From the NCBI RefSeq assembly GCF_016901135.1, contig NZ_JAFEVL010000066.1:124001-188000 (forward strand): a stretch of DNA of 64,000 bases, given 5' to 3'. The position numbers were made by a program, and so were the translations under genes. Every line of letters starts with the position of its first letter. The first letter of the stretch is position 1. The notes beneath the pieces were generated by a model. That model worked only from the letters and a program-made list of their open reading frames with translations. It ran no database searches and was not told the DNA's origin. Positions 37,327 to 45,734 of this stretch are shown here, in pieces. The stretch comes from Martinezella lusitana (lineage in GTDB: Bacteria > Pseudomonadota > Alphaproteobacteria > Rhizobiales > Rhizobiaceae).

Positions 37327-40300
37327 CGCCGCCGCCCTCCTGTTCGCTTTCCGCCGTCGACCATTCGGAAACGCGGGCGAGGTGATCGTAATCGCCACCA
37401 TATTCGAACTGCTGGGCGGGGATCAGCCGTGAGGAAAAGCCCTTCTCTCCGGATTGCAGCAGGGAAACGAATTTGACGAACTGGTCCATCGATTCCTGCG
37501 CCAAGTCCATAGCCGACTTTGTTTCCGTCTTGCCGCCGCGGCTGGAATGTTCGTTGTTGACCTGATCGACCCTGAAGCGATCGCCCGGCCGCAGCCGAAC
37601 ATAGAGCAGGTTTTCGGGAACCAGCGCGCCGATATTGCGGAAGGCACCCCGTCTGAGCGCATAGGCCTCCAGCGCCAGCTGCGGGTCGAGCAGCGCGCGG
37701 GCCTGTGGCGGCGAGGGGTTGTAGCCGGTCTTGTAATCGATGATATCAGCCGCCTTGTCGCTCTTGATATCGATGCGGTCGGCGACACCAGTCAGCCTGA
37801 CACCGATGGGCTCGATCTCGACCCCGGCTGGCACTTCTGTCGCCGTCTTGCGCACCTCCGGCCGTCGCTCGGCTTCCCAGGAGAGAAAAGCGCGGGCAAC
37901 TTCGCGAAAGCGCGGCCGCCAGACGCTGTCGATATGGTCAGGCAGCCGCTGTGCATCGAATAGATCGGCAATGATACGATCCATGGCCAGCGTTGCATCC
38001 GGTGTGCCGGCGATGTGTCCTTCACGGATGAAGCGGTCGATGATCTTGTGATAGAGCGTGCCGCGCTCGGCCGGGCCGGGATCGCGATTGAACGGATCGA
38101 CCGGATCGAGCCGCAGCACGCGCCGCGCATAGATGGCATAGGGGTCGCGGCGCAGGCGACCCACCTCGCTGAAGGAATAGCTTTTCGGCTGCAGCTCAGC
38201 GGGTGGCTTCGGCGCCGGCCGCAATGCCGGGGCCTGATTGTCACCCTCGTCGATCAGGCCTGCCCAATGGCGGTATTGATCGCCGCGCGCCTTCAATGTG
38301 CTTTCAAGGTCTTCTCCGCCCAGCGCGATCAGCCGCTGCAGCCAGCGGGAGGCGACCGTCGGCGTCGAACCCTGGCGCAGCGCGCGCGAATAGATGAGGT
38401 CGCGCGTGCCGTTCGCCATTTCGAAATCGTGGGCGAGCTGGCCGATCCGTCGTTCCGGCGGCTCAAGGCCGATCTCGGTCTTCATCGTGCGGGAGATGAA
38501 GGGATTGTTCGCCGTCTGTCCGGGCCAGGATCCCTCGTTCAAGCCGCCGAGGATCAGCGTGTCGACGCTTTGCAGGCGCGCTTCCAGCGTGCCGAAGATG
38601 AAGAGGCGCGGATGGCTGAGAGCCCGCGGCTTCACCGCCTGTCCGACACAGAGCGCCGTCATGATGTCGATCCATTGCGGCCCGTCCGCCTCGAGCTGGC
38701 CTTCGGTATCGATGACTTCTTTCAGCAAGCTCGCGAGCGTATCTCCGGCTTCTCCGGACCAGAGTGCCGCCAGATTGCCACGCTCGTCGGCCGCGACGGC
38801 CTCCAATGTCCGGCCGGTGCGCTCGGCCCATTCCGAAAGGGTTGGAAGGCTTTCTGCCGTCTGCAACGAAAGCGCGGATACAAGCGGCTCGCACACGCTG
38901 GTGACCCGCCTCGCCAGCTCGCGTGCATGCTCCACGGATTCGGGGGGAAGCGATTTGCGCCACTGCGGCGCGTGGCGGTCGTTCGCCTGTTCGGCGAGCC
39001 TGATATCGAGCAGCGCTTCCAGCGTGCCGATATCGACATTGGTGACTCCGCCCCTGAGCGCCAGGATTTCCAGCGCGTCGACGCCGAGCCGGTGCGTCTC
39101 CGCCGGCAAGCCGAAGCGGGCGAGGGGATGCTTGAGCAGGGAGACGACGGAGACGGGATCGCCAGGGCGGAGCGTCGCTTCGAGCAGCAATTGCAACAGC
39201 GTGCCTTGCGGCATAGCCGAAAGCGGCGTGCCGGCCGAATCGTCGGCGGTGATGCCGAAGCGGGCAAGCTCAGCGGTTACCCGCCTTGCAAGGTTGCGGT
39301 CAGGGGTGATCAAGGCCGCCTGGCTCTCGCCGCCGTTGCGCCCCGGCTTCTCCAGCGCCAGTCGCAATGCAATGGCGATAGCCGTCGCTTCCTCGCGCTC
39401 GTTTGCCGCCTCGATCAGGGCTGCATCGGCGAAGGCGCCGGCTATCGCATCGGGGGCAAGCGTCTTGTGCCAGCTTCCCCAGCTGCTCGTCGCTTTTGCC
39501 GGCGCCAAAGCGCGCGACAGGATCTGCGCCCGCATCTGCATGCTCTCCGTCGCCTCGGCAACGGTTTCGACATCGTGACGGGTGGCGTGCAAGCGCTTCA
39601 GCAGCAATGAAAGGCCGTATTGCGGATGGCTGCGCGTGGTCGGGTCGGGCCTTTCGCCGGCGAGTGTTTCCGGCGCGACGAGCTGCCAATCCTCCTCCGG
39701 CATCGAAAGATCGAGCCCGGGCAGCACGATCACTCCCTGTGGCAGCGAGGCGACCGCCGCGATCAGCTCTGCCGTTGCCGGCACCGAGCCGGTCGAACCC
39801 GCGACGATGACCGGTCCCGGATGCTGCATGGCGGCGATCCGCTGCGCTTCGGCGCGAAGAATGGCATTGCGGTTGCGGGCAGCGGAGGACTTGCCGAGTT
39901 CTTCGAGGCGCGCCGGCCAGAAGGCGCTGGCGATCGCCAAGAATTCGGCCGTGAGCTGCCACCAGAGCGCATGCTCTTCGGCGTTGAGACTGGCAAGCTC
40001 GCTCCAGTCCCGGTCCTCGGTCTCAATGGAATCGATCAGTTCGGCAAGATTGCGTGCCAGCCATATGGCATCGGCCGGGCTTGCGGGTGCCACAAGCGGC
40101 GAATCGGAATGGATGTCGCGCACGATCTGCGGCAGCTTGTTGCGCCAGGCAAGGATCAGCCGTGCCAGCTCCAGAAGCCGCGCCGTATTGGCAAGCGGCT
40201 GCGCCAGATCGGCCGTTTCAGGCAATGCTTCCTCGAAATAGCCGCTGTCGTCATCGGTCTCGCCGAGCGGGCGAATGACAGGCAGGATGGCCGAACGGCC

Positions 40301-40510
40301 GCCGAGCAGATCGACGAATTCCGAGCGCAGCACGCGCGCCGCGCGCCGCGTCGGCAGGAAGATGCTAACCTTGGCGAGCGACAGCGGATCGTTCGGATCA
40401 TGGCGGAAATGCTCGGTCAGCCGGCCGTCGCAAAGAGCTGTCGCAAGGGTCTTCAGGAAGGGCAGGCCCGCCGGGATCGTCAGGATGCGCTGCCGGTGCC
40501 CGCCTGCCAT
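37319..40510 (-). CDS. addB: Double-strand break repair protein AddB
   Basis: 1063 residues from MAGGHRQRILTIPAGLPFLK. It is an inactivated helicase-like protein with a C-terminal RecB-type nuclease (DIIDYKTGYNPSPPQAR). The region SFSEVGRLRRDPYAIYARRVL precedes it. The cysteines that hold an Fe-S cluster in Bacillus AddB were not seen around the nuclease domain. A TTG at 40522 extends the frame by four codons but overlaps murU. The ATG at 40510 lies 4 bp after the murU stop. Partner: addA downstream. Confidence 0.94.
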   Translation of the reverse strand: MAGGHRQRILTIPAGLPFLKTLATALCDGRLTEHFRHDPNDPLSLAKVSIFLPTRRAARVLRSEFVDLLGGRSAILPVIRPLGETDDDSGYFEEALPETADLAQPLANTARLLELARLILAWRNKLPQIVRDIHSDSPLVAPASPADAIWLARNLAELIDSIETEDRDWSELASLNAEEHALWWQLTAEFLAIASAFWPARLEELGKSSAARNRNAILRAEAQRIAAMQHPGPVIVAGSTGSVPATAELIAAVASLPQGVIVLPGLDLSMPEEDWQLVAPETLAGERPDPTTRSHPQYGLSLLLKRLHATRHDVETVAEATESMQMRAQILSRALAPAKATSSWGSWHKTLAPDAIAGAFADAALIEAANEREEATAIAIALRLALEKPGRNGGESQAALITPDRNLARRVTAELARFGITADDSAGTPLSAMPQGTLLQLLLEATLRPGDPVSVVSLLKHPLARFGLPAETHRLGVDALEILALRGGVTNVDIGTLEALLDIRLAEQANDRHAPQWRKSLPPESVEHARELARRVTSVCEPLVSALSLQTAESLPTLSEWAERTGRTLEAVAADERGNLAALWSGEAGDTLASLLKEVIDTEGQLEADGPQWIDIMTALCVGQAVKPRALSHPRLFIFGTLEARLQSVDTLILGGLNEGSWPGQTANNPFISRTMKTEIGLEPPERRIGQLAHDFEMANGTRDLIYSRALRQGSTPTVASRWLQRLIALGGEDLESTLKARGDQYRHWAGLIDEGDNQAPALRPAPKPPAELQPKSYSFSEVGRLRRDPYAIYARRVLRLDPVDPFNRDPGPAERGTLYHKIIDRFIREGHIAGTPDATLAMDRIIADLFDAQRLPDHIDSVWRPRFREVARAFLSWEAERRPEVRKTATEVPAGVEIEPIGVRLTGVADRIDIKSDKAADIIDYKTGYNPSPPQARALLDPQLALEAYALRRGAFRNIGALVPENLLYVRLRPGDRFRVDQVNNEHSSRGGKTETKSAMDLAQESMDQFVKFVSLLQSGEKGFSSRLIPAQQFEYGGDYDHLARVSEWSTAESEQEGGGDE

Positions 40511-40514
40511 GGGC

Positions 40515-41246
40515 TCACGCAAACGCCCGGAAAGTCCGGATCGTTTCCTCCGCTTCGCCGATCGCCTCCGGCGTTCCGACCGTCAGCCAGTGACCGTCGA
40601 GCATCGTGCCGTAGAGCCGGCCGCGGGCGATGGCTTTGTCGAAGTAGATATTGATGTTGAAGGCGTCATCCGGTGCATCATCGAGGAGTGACGGGTCCAT
40701 CGCGATGGCGCCGGCATAGACGACGCCGTTATGCCCGGCGTCACGATAGCGCTGGAGCTTGCCGTCTTCAGCTATGCTGAAATCGTTCTTGCCATTATGG
40801 CCTGTCGTTTTTTCCAGCTCGACGCAGAGCATGGCCATGTCCATGCGGGAGGCGTCGTAGAATCCGGCTAAACGCTCAAGGTTCGTCGGTTCGCCCGGCC
40901 TCTCGCCGATCCAGAACAGGTCGGCATTCATCACGAAAACCGGGTCGCGGCTCAGCAGCTTGAAGCCTTTGACCAGGCCGCCGCCATTGTTCATCAATGC
41001 GTCCCGCTCGTCTGAGATCAGGATCTCGAGCCCGCGATAGCTGCGCAGATGCGCTTCCATCTGGTCGGCATGGTGATGCACATTGACGACTGCGCGCTCG
41101 ACGCCGGCTTCGGCCAATGCATCCAGTGCGTAGTCGATCATCGGCTTGCCGGCGATCTTTACCAGCGGCTTCGGGATGGTGTCGGTGATCGGCCGCATGC
41201 GGGTTCCGAGCCCCGCGGCCAATACCATGGCTTGCTTGATGGTCAT
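40515..41246 (-). CDS. murU: N-acetylmuramate-1-phosphate uridylyltransferase (MurU type)
   Basis: 243 residues from MTIKQAMVLAAGLGTRMRPI. The nucleotidyltransferase signature G-x-G-x-R-x-x-P-x-T and the PKPLVKIAGKPMIDY motif are clear. FVMNADLFW and TVGTPEAIGEAE complete the fold. It follows a gene with an AmgK-like kinase domain. That pair (sugar kinase plus uridylyltransferase) makes UDP-MurNAc from recycled MurNAc in Pseudomonas and others. Open frame to 41357 is not used, since MTIKQ gives the family N-terminus. Function by context and family. Confidence 0.85.
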   Translation of the reverse strand: MTIKQAMVLAAGLGTRMRPITDTIPKPLVKIAGKPMIDYALDALAEAGVERAVVNVHHHADQMEAHLRSYRGLEILISDERDALMNNGGGLVKGFKLLSRDPVFVMNADLFWIGERPGEPTNLERLAGFYDASRMDMAMLCVELEKTTGHNGKNDFSIAEDGKLQRYRDAGHNGVVYAGAIAMDPSLLDDAPDDAFNINIYFDKAIARGRLYGTMLDGHWLTVGTPEAIGEAEETIRTFRAFA

Positions 41247-41323
41247 TTCGTCTCGAACTCGTGATTCGGTCGCTTGCTTTGCTTTAGCACAAGGCCGGAA
41301 AGCCGTCGCCGGGTCTTCCGTCG

Positions 41324-42835
41324 CTATGTCCCGCCGATACCGGCTTTCTCGCACCATTCGCGCAAGGGAGCGAGGGCTTCATGCTCGAAAGCGATGGCGA
41401 GATAGGCGAGGGTGCGTGGCATGTGCTTTAAATAGCCCGGCTTGCCGTCGCGTTGCAGCAGCCGCACCCAGAGGCCTGCAAGCTTGCAATTGCGCTGTGC
41501 CGACATGATGGCCCAGCTCTTCAGGAACTTGGCCTCGTCGAAGCCGCCTTGGGCATGCCGAAGCGCGAGGTAGTCCGATATCAGCCGATCGTGCAGATCG
41601 CGTTCGATCGTCACGCGCGCATCCTGTACGAGCGAGGCGACGTCATAGGACGTCGGCCCGATCATCGCATCCTGGAAATCGATGAGGCCGATACGCTGGA
41701 TGTCCTTTTCCGCCGCCCGCCAGATGATATTGGGCGAATGCATATCGCGCAGCAGCAGGTTCTTTTCCGCATCATCGAGCTGGTCGATGAGCTGATCCCA
41801 GATCGCCAGATAATCGGTGCGTTCGGCGTCGCTTGCCGGCGTGCCGCGCTTCCAGGGCAGATGCCAGTCGAGAAGCAGCCGTGCCTCCATCTTCATGGCG
41901 GTCCGGTCGAAATCCGGGACGTGATGGATATGATCCGGCGTCACTGGGATATCACGCGGGATCGAGAGGCCGTGCAGATGTGCGAGGCAAGCCACGCTGG
42001 CGCGATAGCGCTCGGCAATCGGCCTGCCGTGCTCGTCGAGCACGCCGTCCGTGCCGAGATCCTCGATCAGCAGGATGCCTTGCTCGTAGTCGGCGGAGTA
42101 GATTTCGGGTGTCGCAAAGCCGTTCTCGCGGAGAATGTCGGCAAGAGCCACGAAGGGATAGGCATTCTCGGCGAGATGCGCGACCTTCGGATAGGGCTTG
42201 CCGTCGAGCACCGCCGGTCCCTCCGGTAGTGGCGGCCAATCCATCAGGATCACGCGGCTGCCGCCGCCACGCGGATAGATGGACTCATAGGCCCGCAGCG
42301 AGGCGTCGCCGGTCAGGAAGCGGCGCCGGGCGCCCGCATAGCCGTTGGCATCGAGAAAGGCACGTATCGCCAGCACGCGCTGGATGCGCGCCATCTGCCT
42401 GGCCGGCGCCATGATCGTCGCCCGCCGTCCTTCACCTTCGTGCTCCAGTCTGAGGACGATGCGCTCCTTCGGCAGCTCGCCTTCCGCCATCTCAGGCCAT
42501 TCGACAAGGCAGATGCCGGTCTGCAGCGCCTCGTCGAAGCCGAGTTCCGCCAGTTCGCCGGGGTCTCCGAGGCGATAGAGGTCGAAATGCGAGACCGGAA
42601 TACGCAGCTCGTAGGACTGCACGAGCGTAAAGGTCGGGCTTGGTACGTCCAGTTCGGCATCATCGGCCATGGCACGCAGCAGCGCGCGTGCGAGCGATGA
42701 TTTCCCGGCGCCGAGGTCGCCGGAAAGCGCCGCACAGTCGCCTGCCTTCAGCGCCAGCGCCAGATCCTCGCCCAGGCGGGTCGTTGCCGCGTCATCCGCG
42801 AGAAAGAGAGAGATGCCGGTGTCCGTCTCGGTCAT
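41324..42835 (-). CDS. tsaE: TsaE-AmgK fusion: tRNA t6A ATPase plus MurNAc/GlcNAc anomeric kinase
   Basis: 503 residues in one open frame. Residues 1-~145 are TsaE: Walker A GDLGAGKSSLARALL (about 39-53), SPTFTLVQSYE and HFDLYRLGDPGELAELGFDE. Residues ~150-503 are an aminoglycoside-phosphotransferase fold like AmgK. It shows GDASLRAYE (about 176), LMDWPPLPEG, catalytic LLRDMHSPNIIW (D364, N369) and IDFQDAMIGP. TsaE helps TsaBD make t6A. AmgK phosphorylates MurNAc at C1 for MurU, which lies just downstream. The start overlaps the divL stop by 4 bp. Confidence 0.9.
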   Translation of the reverse strand: MTETDTGISLFLADDAATTRLGEDLALALKAGDCAALSGDLGAGKSSLARALLRAMADDAELDVPSPTFTLVQSYELRIPVSHFDLYRLGDPGELAELGFDEALQTGICLVEWPEMAEGELPKERIVLRLEHEGEGRRATIMAPARQMARIQRVLAIRAFLDANGYAGARRRFLTGDASLRAYESIYPRGGGSRVILMDWPPLPEGPAVLDGKPYPKVAHLAENAYPFVALADILRENGFATPEIYSADYEQGILLIEDLGTDGVLDEHGRPIAERYRASVACLAHLHGLSIPRDIPVTPDHIHHVPDFDRTAMKMEARLLLDWHLPWKRGTPASDAERTDYLAIWDQLIDQLDDAEKNLLLRDMHSPNIIWRAAEKDIQRIGLIDFQDAMIGPTSYDVASLVQDARVTIERDLHDRLISDYLALRHAQGGFDEAKFLKSWAIMSAQRNCKLAGLWVRLLQRDGKPGYLKHMPRTLAYLAIAFEHEALAPLREWCEKAGIGGT

Positions 42836-45417
42836 TCTGCTGCGACGGAGTGGGGCAGGCCGGCGGACGGAATACGGCAGGTTACCTTCGTTCCCTTGCC
42901 TGGCTCGCTTTCGATCGAGACCTGGCCGTCATGCAGGCTGACAAAGCTTTCCACGATGGAAAGGCCGAGGCCGGCGCCGCTGCGCTTGCCGCCTTTGCCG
43001 TTGGAGGCGAAGCGGTTGAAAACCGTGTGGATCAGATCTTCCGATATGCCGGGACCCTTGTCGGCGACCGAGAAGACGAAATCCGTGCCTTCGCGTCCAC
43101 AGCTGAGTGCAATGGTCGATCCCTCAGGCGCGAAGTTGGCGGCATTCGTCAGGAGCTTGAGCAGGATCTGCTTCAAGCGCTGCTGATCGGCGACAATGGA
43201 GCCGAGATGGGCGGGCACGGTGATTTCCAGCGACACGCCACTTTCCTGCAATCGGTCGGCGATCTGCATCGATACTTCGTCGAGGAGATCGCTGAGGACG
43301 ATTTCGGAATAGTTCAACCGCATGATGCCGGCATCGACGGTCGCCAGGTCGAGAATGTCGTTGACCAGCGTCAGCAGCACGGCCGAGGAAGTGGAGATAT
43401 GGTCGATATATTCGGCCTGCCGATCGTTCAGCGAGCCGATACCGGGCGTCTTCAGGAGATCGGTGAAGCCGATGATGTTCGTCAGCGGCGAGCGCAGTTC
43501 ATAGGACACATGCTGCACGAAGTCGTTCTTCAGTTCGTCCGCCTTCAGCAGCGCTTCGTTCTTCTCGGTCAGTGCCCGTTCGACACGCACGCTGTCCGTC
43601 TTGTTGACGAAGGTCAGCATGGTCTGCGCATTCGGCAGCGGAATGACGGCGTAGTCGAGCACCAGATTTGAATAGAGCTCCAGCGTGCCCTGCGACGACG
43701 GCCGCTCGTCATCGAAGCTGGTGATCTGCTCGGCAAAGCGCTTCCAGCCGTCCGGTCGGTCATAGGAGGGCGTGCAGGCCTCGGCCAGCACCTGGATATG
43801 CGTGCCGGGCTTGGCCTGCGCCTCGGTGATGTTCCAGAGAATGCGGAAGGCCGGGTTCGAAAGGCGGATACGGCCATCAGGCCCGAAGACGGCGACGCCT
43901 TCGGAAAGGTGGTCGATGGTTTCGCCCTGCACCTTGACCAGCGTATTGTAGCGCGTTTCGAGGTCGACCTGCTCGGTCAGGTTTTCAAAGACCCAGGTGG
44001 CGCCGCCCTGCGGGTGCGCCGTGGCAAAAACCCTGAGAATCTGGCCATTGGGCAGGTGCCAGAGGTCGCTCTGCGTATCGAGCGCGCGGTAGACCGAAAG
44101 GACGCCGTCCTTCCATGTCTTCCAGTTCAGCTGCTCTGGCAGCTTCTTGGCGCCGCGCAGCCGATCCAGAATCTCGCTATTGTCGGGTCGCTTCTCGAGG
44201 AAGGCGATGTCGAGCTCCCAGAGCTGGACGAAAGCCTGATTGTAGAACTGCAGCCGCCTGTCACCGTCGAAGATCGCGACCGGTGTCGCCAGATGATCGA
44301 GCGTCTCGGCATGGCTCTTCAGCGTGCGCGCCAGCTCGGCCCGAACCGCTTCCGCCTCGGAAACGTCGATGGCGATGCCGGCGGAGCCGCTCGGAGACTT
44401 TACGTCGATGACGTCGAAGAAGGTGCGGTTGCCGTGCACGACGGTCGAAATCTTGTCGTGGAAGGGCGATTCCGGGGTCGCCGAGGCGCGAATGCGCTCG
44501 CGAGCCACGGTCGTCAGGAATTCGCGCCCCTCGCGGATGGCTTCTTCCGTCGAGACGGCTTCGACAGCTTCGCCATAGGCCTGGTTGATCCAGGTCAGGT
44601 TGCCTTCGGCATCGCGCTGCCAGACCGGCAGGTCGATGGCGTCGAGCAGATTCTGGAAGGCGGAGATCGAAGTCATCAGCCGGTCGCGCTCGATCTTCAG
44701 CTCGGCCAGTTCGGCGCGCAGATTGTTGAGCGCGATGAAGCGAACGAAGGCGCGGCCGCCGGAAATGCGGCCCTGCGCTTCGAGGATCTCGTCGCGGTTG
44801 GTCTCGACCACCATGTCGAAGCTCTGGCCGTTGCTGCGCAGCTTGTCGATCGCCTTGTCCAGCTCGCCGGCCGACCACGACTTCAGCCAGCGGCCGAAAG
44901 CGAGGAATTCGTTGTCCTGGGGCGCGCCGGTCTCGACCGGGAGCTGGCCGAGCAGCTCCGGACGCGCATTCTGGCCGTCCCAGATGACGATACGGCGGTT
45001 CTTGTCGGCGATCAGCGCCTGATATTGAGAAATGCGCTGGTTAGCATCGGACAGCGCCGTGCGGATCTCGCGGCTTTCGCTTTCCAGGTTGCCGCGCTGT
45101 CGGACCATCCAGACGGTCGACAGCAGTGCCGCGGAAATCACGCCGATGATGACGGAGAAAACCGCCATTTCGGAAGAGGTGAAGAGGCGCACGGTCGCTT
45201 GCGACGCGATGTTGCTCTGCGCCAGAACCGGACCCGCCAGGCCGGTGACGAGGCCGCCGAACACGCTCAGCCGCAACAGACGGGTCAGTGAGGCCAGCCG
45301 ACCCTTGTCATTCCCTCGCTTCGTCCGCGGTAAAAACATATATGCACCGCCCTGCCGCAACCACGCTGTCGCTCCGCGTAGCGCTGGCTGATGCAGGTTG
45401 TCTTCCCCTTCAGACAT
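42832..45417 (-). CDS. divL: DivL-like tyrosine pseudo-histidine kinase (cell-cycle regulator)
   Basis: 861 residues. A hydrophobic N-terminus with one segment near 55-70 and a clear membrane helix near 84-105 is followed by several PAS-like domains (about 250-600). The kinase part starts near 625. The H-box reads HVSYELRSPLTNI: tyrosine (residue 639, codon 43501-43503) stands where the phospho-accepting histidine should be. The ATPase N-box LLKLLTNAANFAPEG and VADKGPGISED, SGAGLGLSIVESF remain. This Tyr is the mark of Caulobacter DivL, which tunes CckA and CtrA. An alternative start is M27 (45339). Confidence 0.92.
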   Translation of the reverse strand: MSEGEDNLHQPALRGATAWLRQGGAYMFLPRTKRGNDKGRLASLTRLLRLSVFGGLVTGLAGPVLAQSNIASQATVRLFTSSEMAVFSVIIGVISAALLSTVWMVRQRGNLESESREIRTALSDANQRISQYQALIADKNRRIVIWDGQNARPELLGQLPVETGAPQDNEFLAFGRWLKSWSAGELDKAIDKLRSNGQSFDMVVETNRDEILEAQGRISGGRAFVRFIALNNLRAELAELKIERDRLMTSISAFQNLLDAIDLPVWQRDAEGNLTWINQAYGEAVEAVSTEEAIREGREFLTTVARERIRASATPESPFHDKISTVVHGNRTFFDVIDVKSPSGSAGIAIDVSEAEAVRAELARTLKSHAETLDHLATPVAIFDGDRRLQFYNQAFVQLWELDIAFLEKRPDNSEILDRLRGAKKLPEQLNWKTWKDGVLSVYRALDTQSDLWHLPNGQILRVFATAHPQGGATWVFENLTEQVDLETRYNTLVKVQGETIDHLSEGVAVFGPDGRIRLSNPAFRILWNITEAQAKPGTHIQVLAEACTPSYDRPDGWKRFAEQITSFDDERPSSQGTLELYSNLVLDYAVIPLPNAQTMLTFVNKTDSVRVERALTEKNEALLKADELKNDFVQHVSYELRSPLTNIIGFTDLLKTPGIGSLNDRQAEYIDHISTSSAVLLTLVNDILDLATVDAGIMRLNYSEIVLSDLLDEVSMQIADRLQESGVSLEITVPAHLGSIVADQQRLKQILLKLLTNAANFAPEGSTIALSCGREGTDFVFSVADKGPGISEDLIHTVFNRFASNGKGGKRSGAGLGLSIVESFVSLHDGQVSIESEPGKGTKVTCRIPSAGLPHSVAAE

Positions 45418-45439
45418 AAGAGGTCTGTCTCCGTCCTTC

Positions 45440-45489
45440 AGAGCATGATGCCGAAAAGTGTAAGCGGTTTTCGGACGACATCATGCTCT
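45440..45489. repeat. Dispersed rhizobial palindrome, copy B
   Basis: AGAGCATGATG ... CATCATGCTCT are perfect 11-bp ends around CCGAAAAGTGTAAGCGGTTT and TCGG. Copies A (427) and C (54879) share the CGGAAAACCG / CACTTTTC core. It lies upstream of divL in the ahcY-divL gap. Confidence 0.75.
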
Positions 45490-45669
45490 ACTTATTTGAT
45501 TGTAGAGCGGATTCAGATGTCAGGTCGAGTCGACCTAACATCATCCGGCTCTACTGTGCCGTATCCTGACAAGACATCCCATTTTCATGGCTCCGGGCTC
45601 GCCCGGTTCGTCACGAATCAAGTTCAAAAACAATACTGCCTAAGGGAATCTGCGGGAAGGGAGCTGGCT
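45490..45669. other. Remaining ahcY-divL intergenic sequence
   Basis: About 180 bp between the palindrome and the ahcY terminator. It is richer in AT than the genes around it and probably contains the divL promoter on the minus strand. No ORF with coding character was seen, and no site could be named. Confidence 0.4.
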
Positions 45670-45706
45670 AAAAAATAAGCCCCGGCATTTGTCAATGCCG
45701 GGGCCA
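45670..45706 (-). terminator. Terminator after ahcY
   Basis: On the minus strand GCCCCGGCATT-GACA-AATGCCGGGGC is followed by TTATTTTTTAG, a strong intrinsic terminator 29 bp past the ahcY stop. Confidence 0.92.
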
Positions 45707-45734
45707 CAAGATGTTGTGGATATTGATCTTAAGA

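Noticed and set aside
38015..39610. 531-codon open frame opposite addB
   Set aside because: Antisense shadow of addB; composition is arginine- and glutamine-rich without domains.
43798..45291. 497-codon plus-strand frame over divL
   Set aside because: Antisense shadow of divL.
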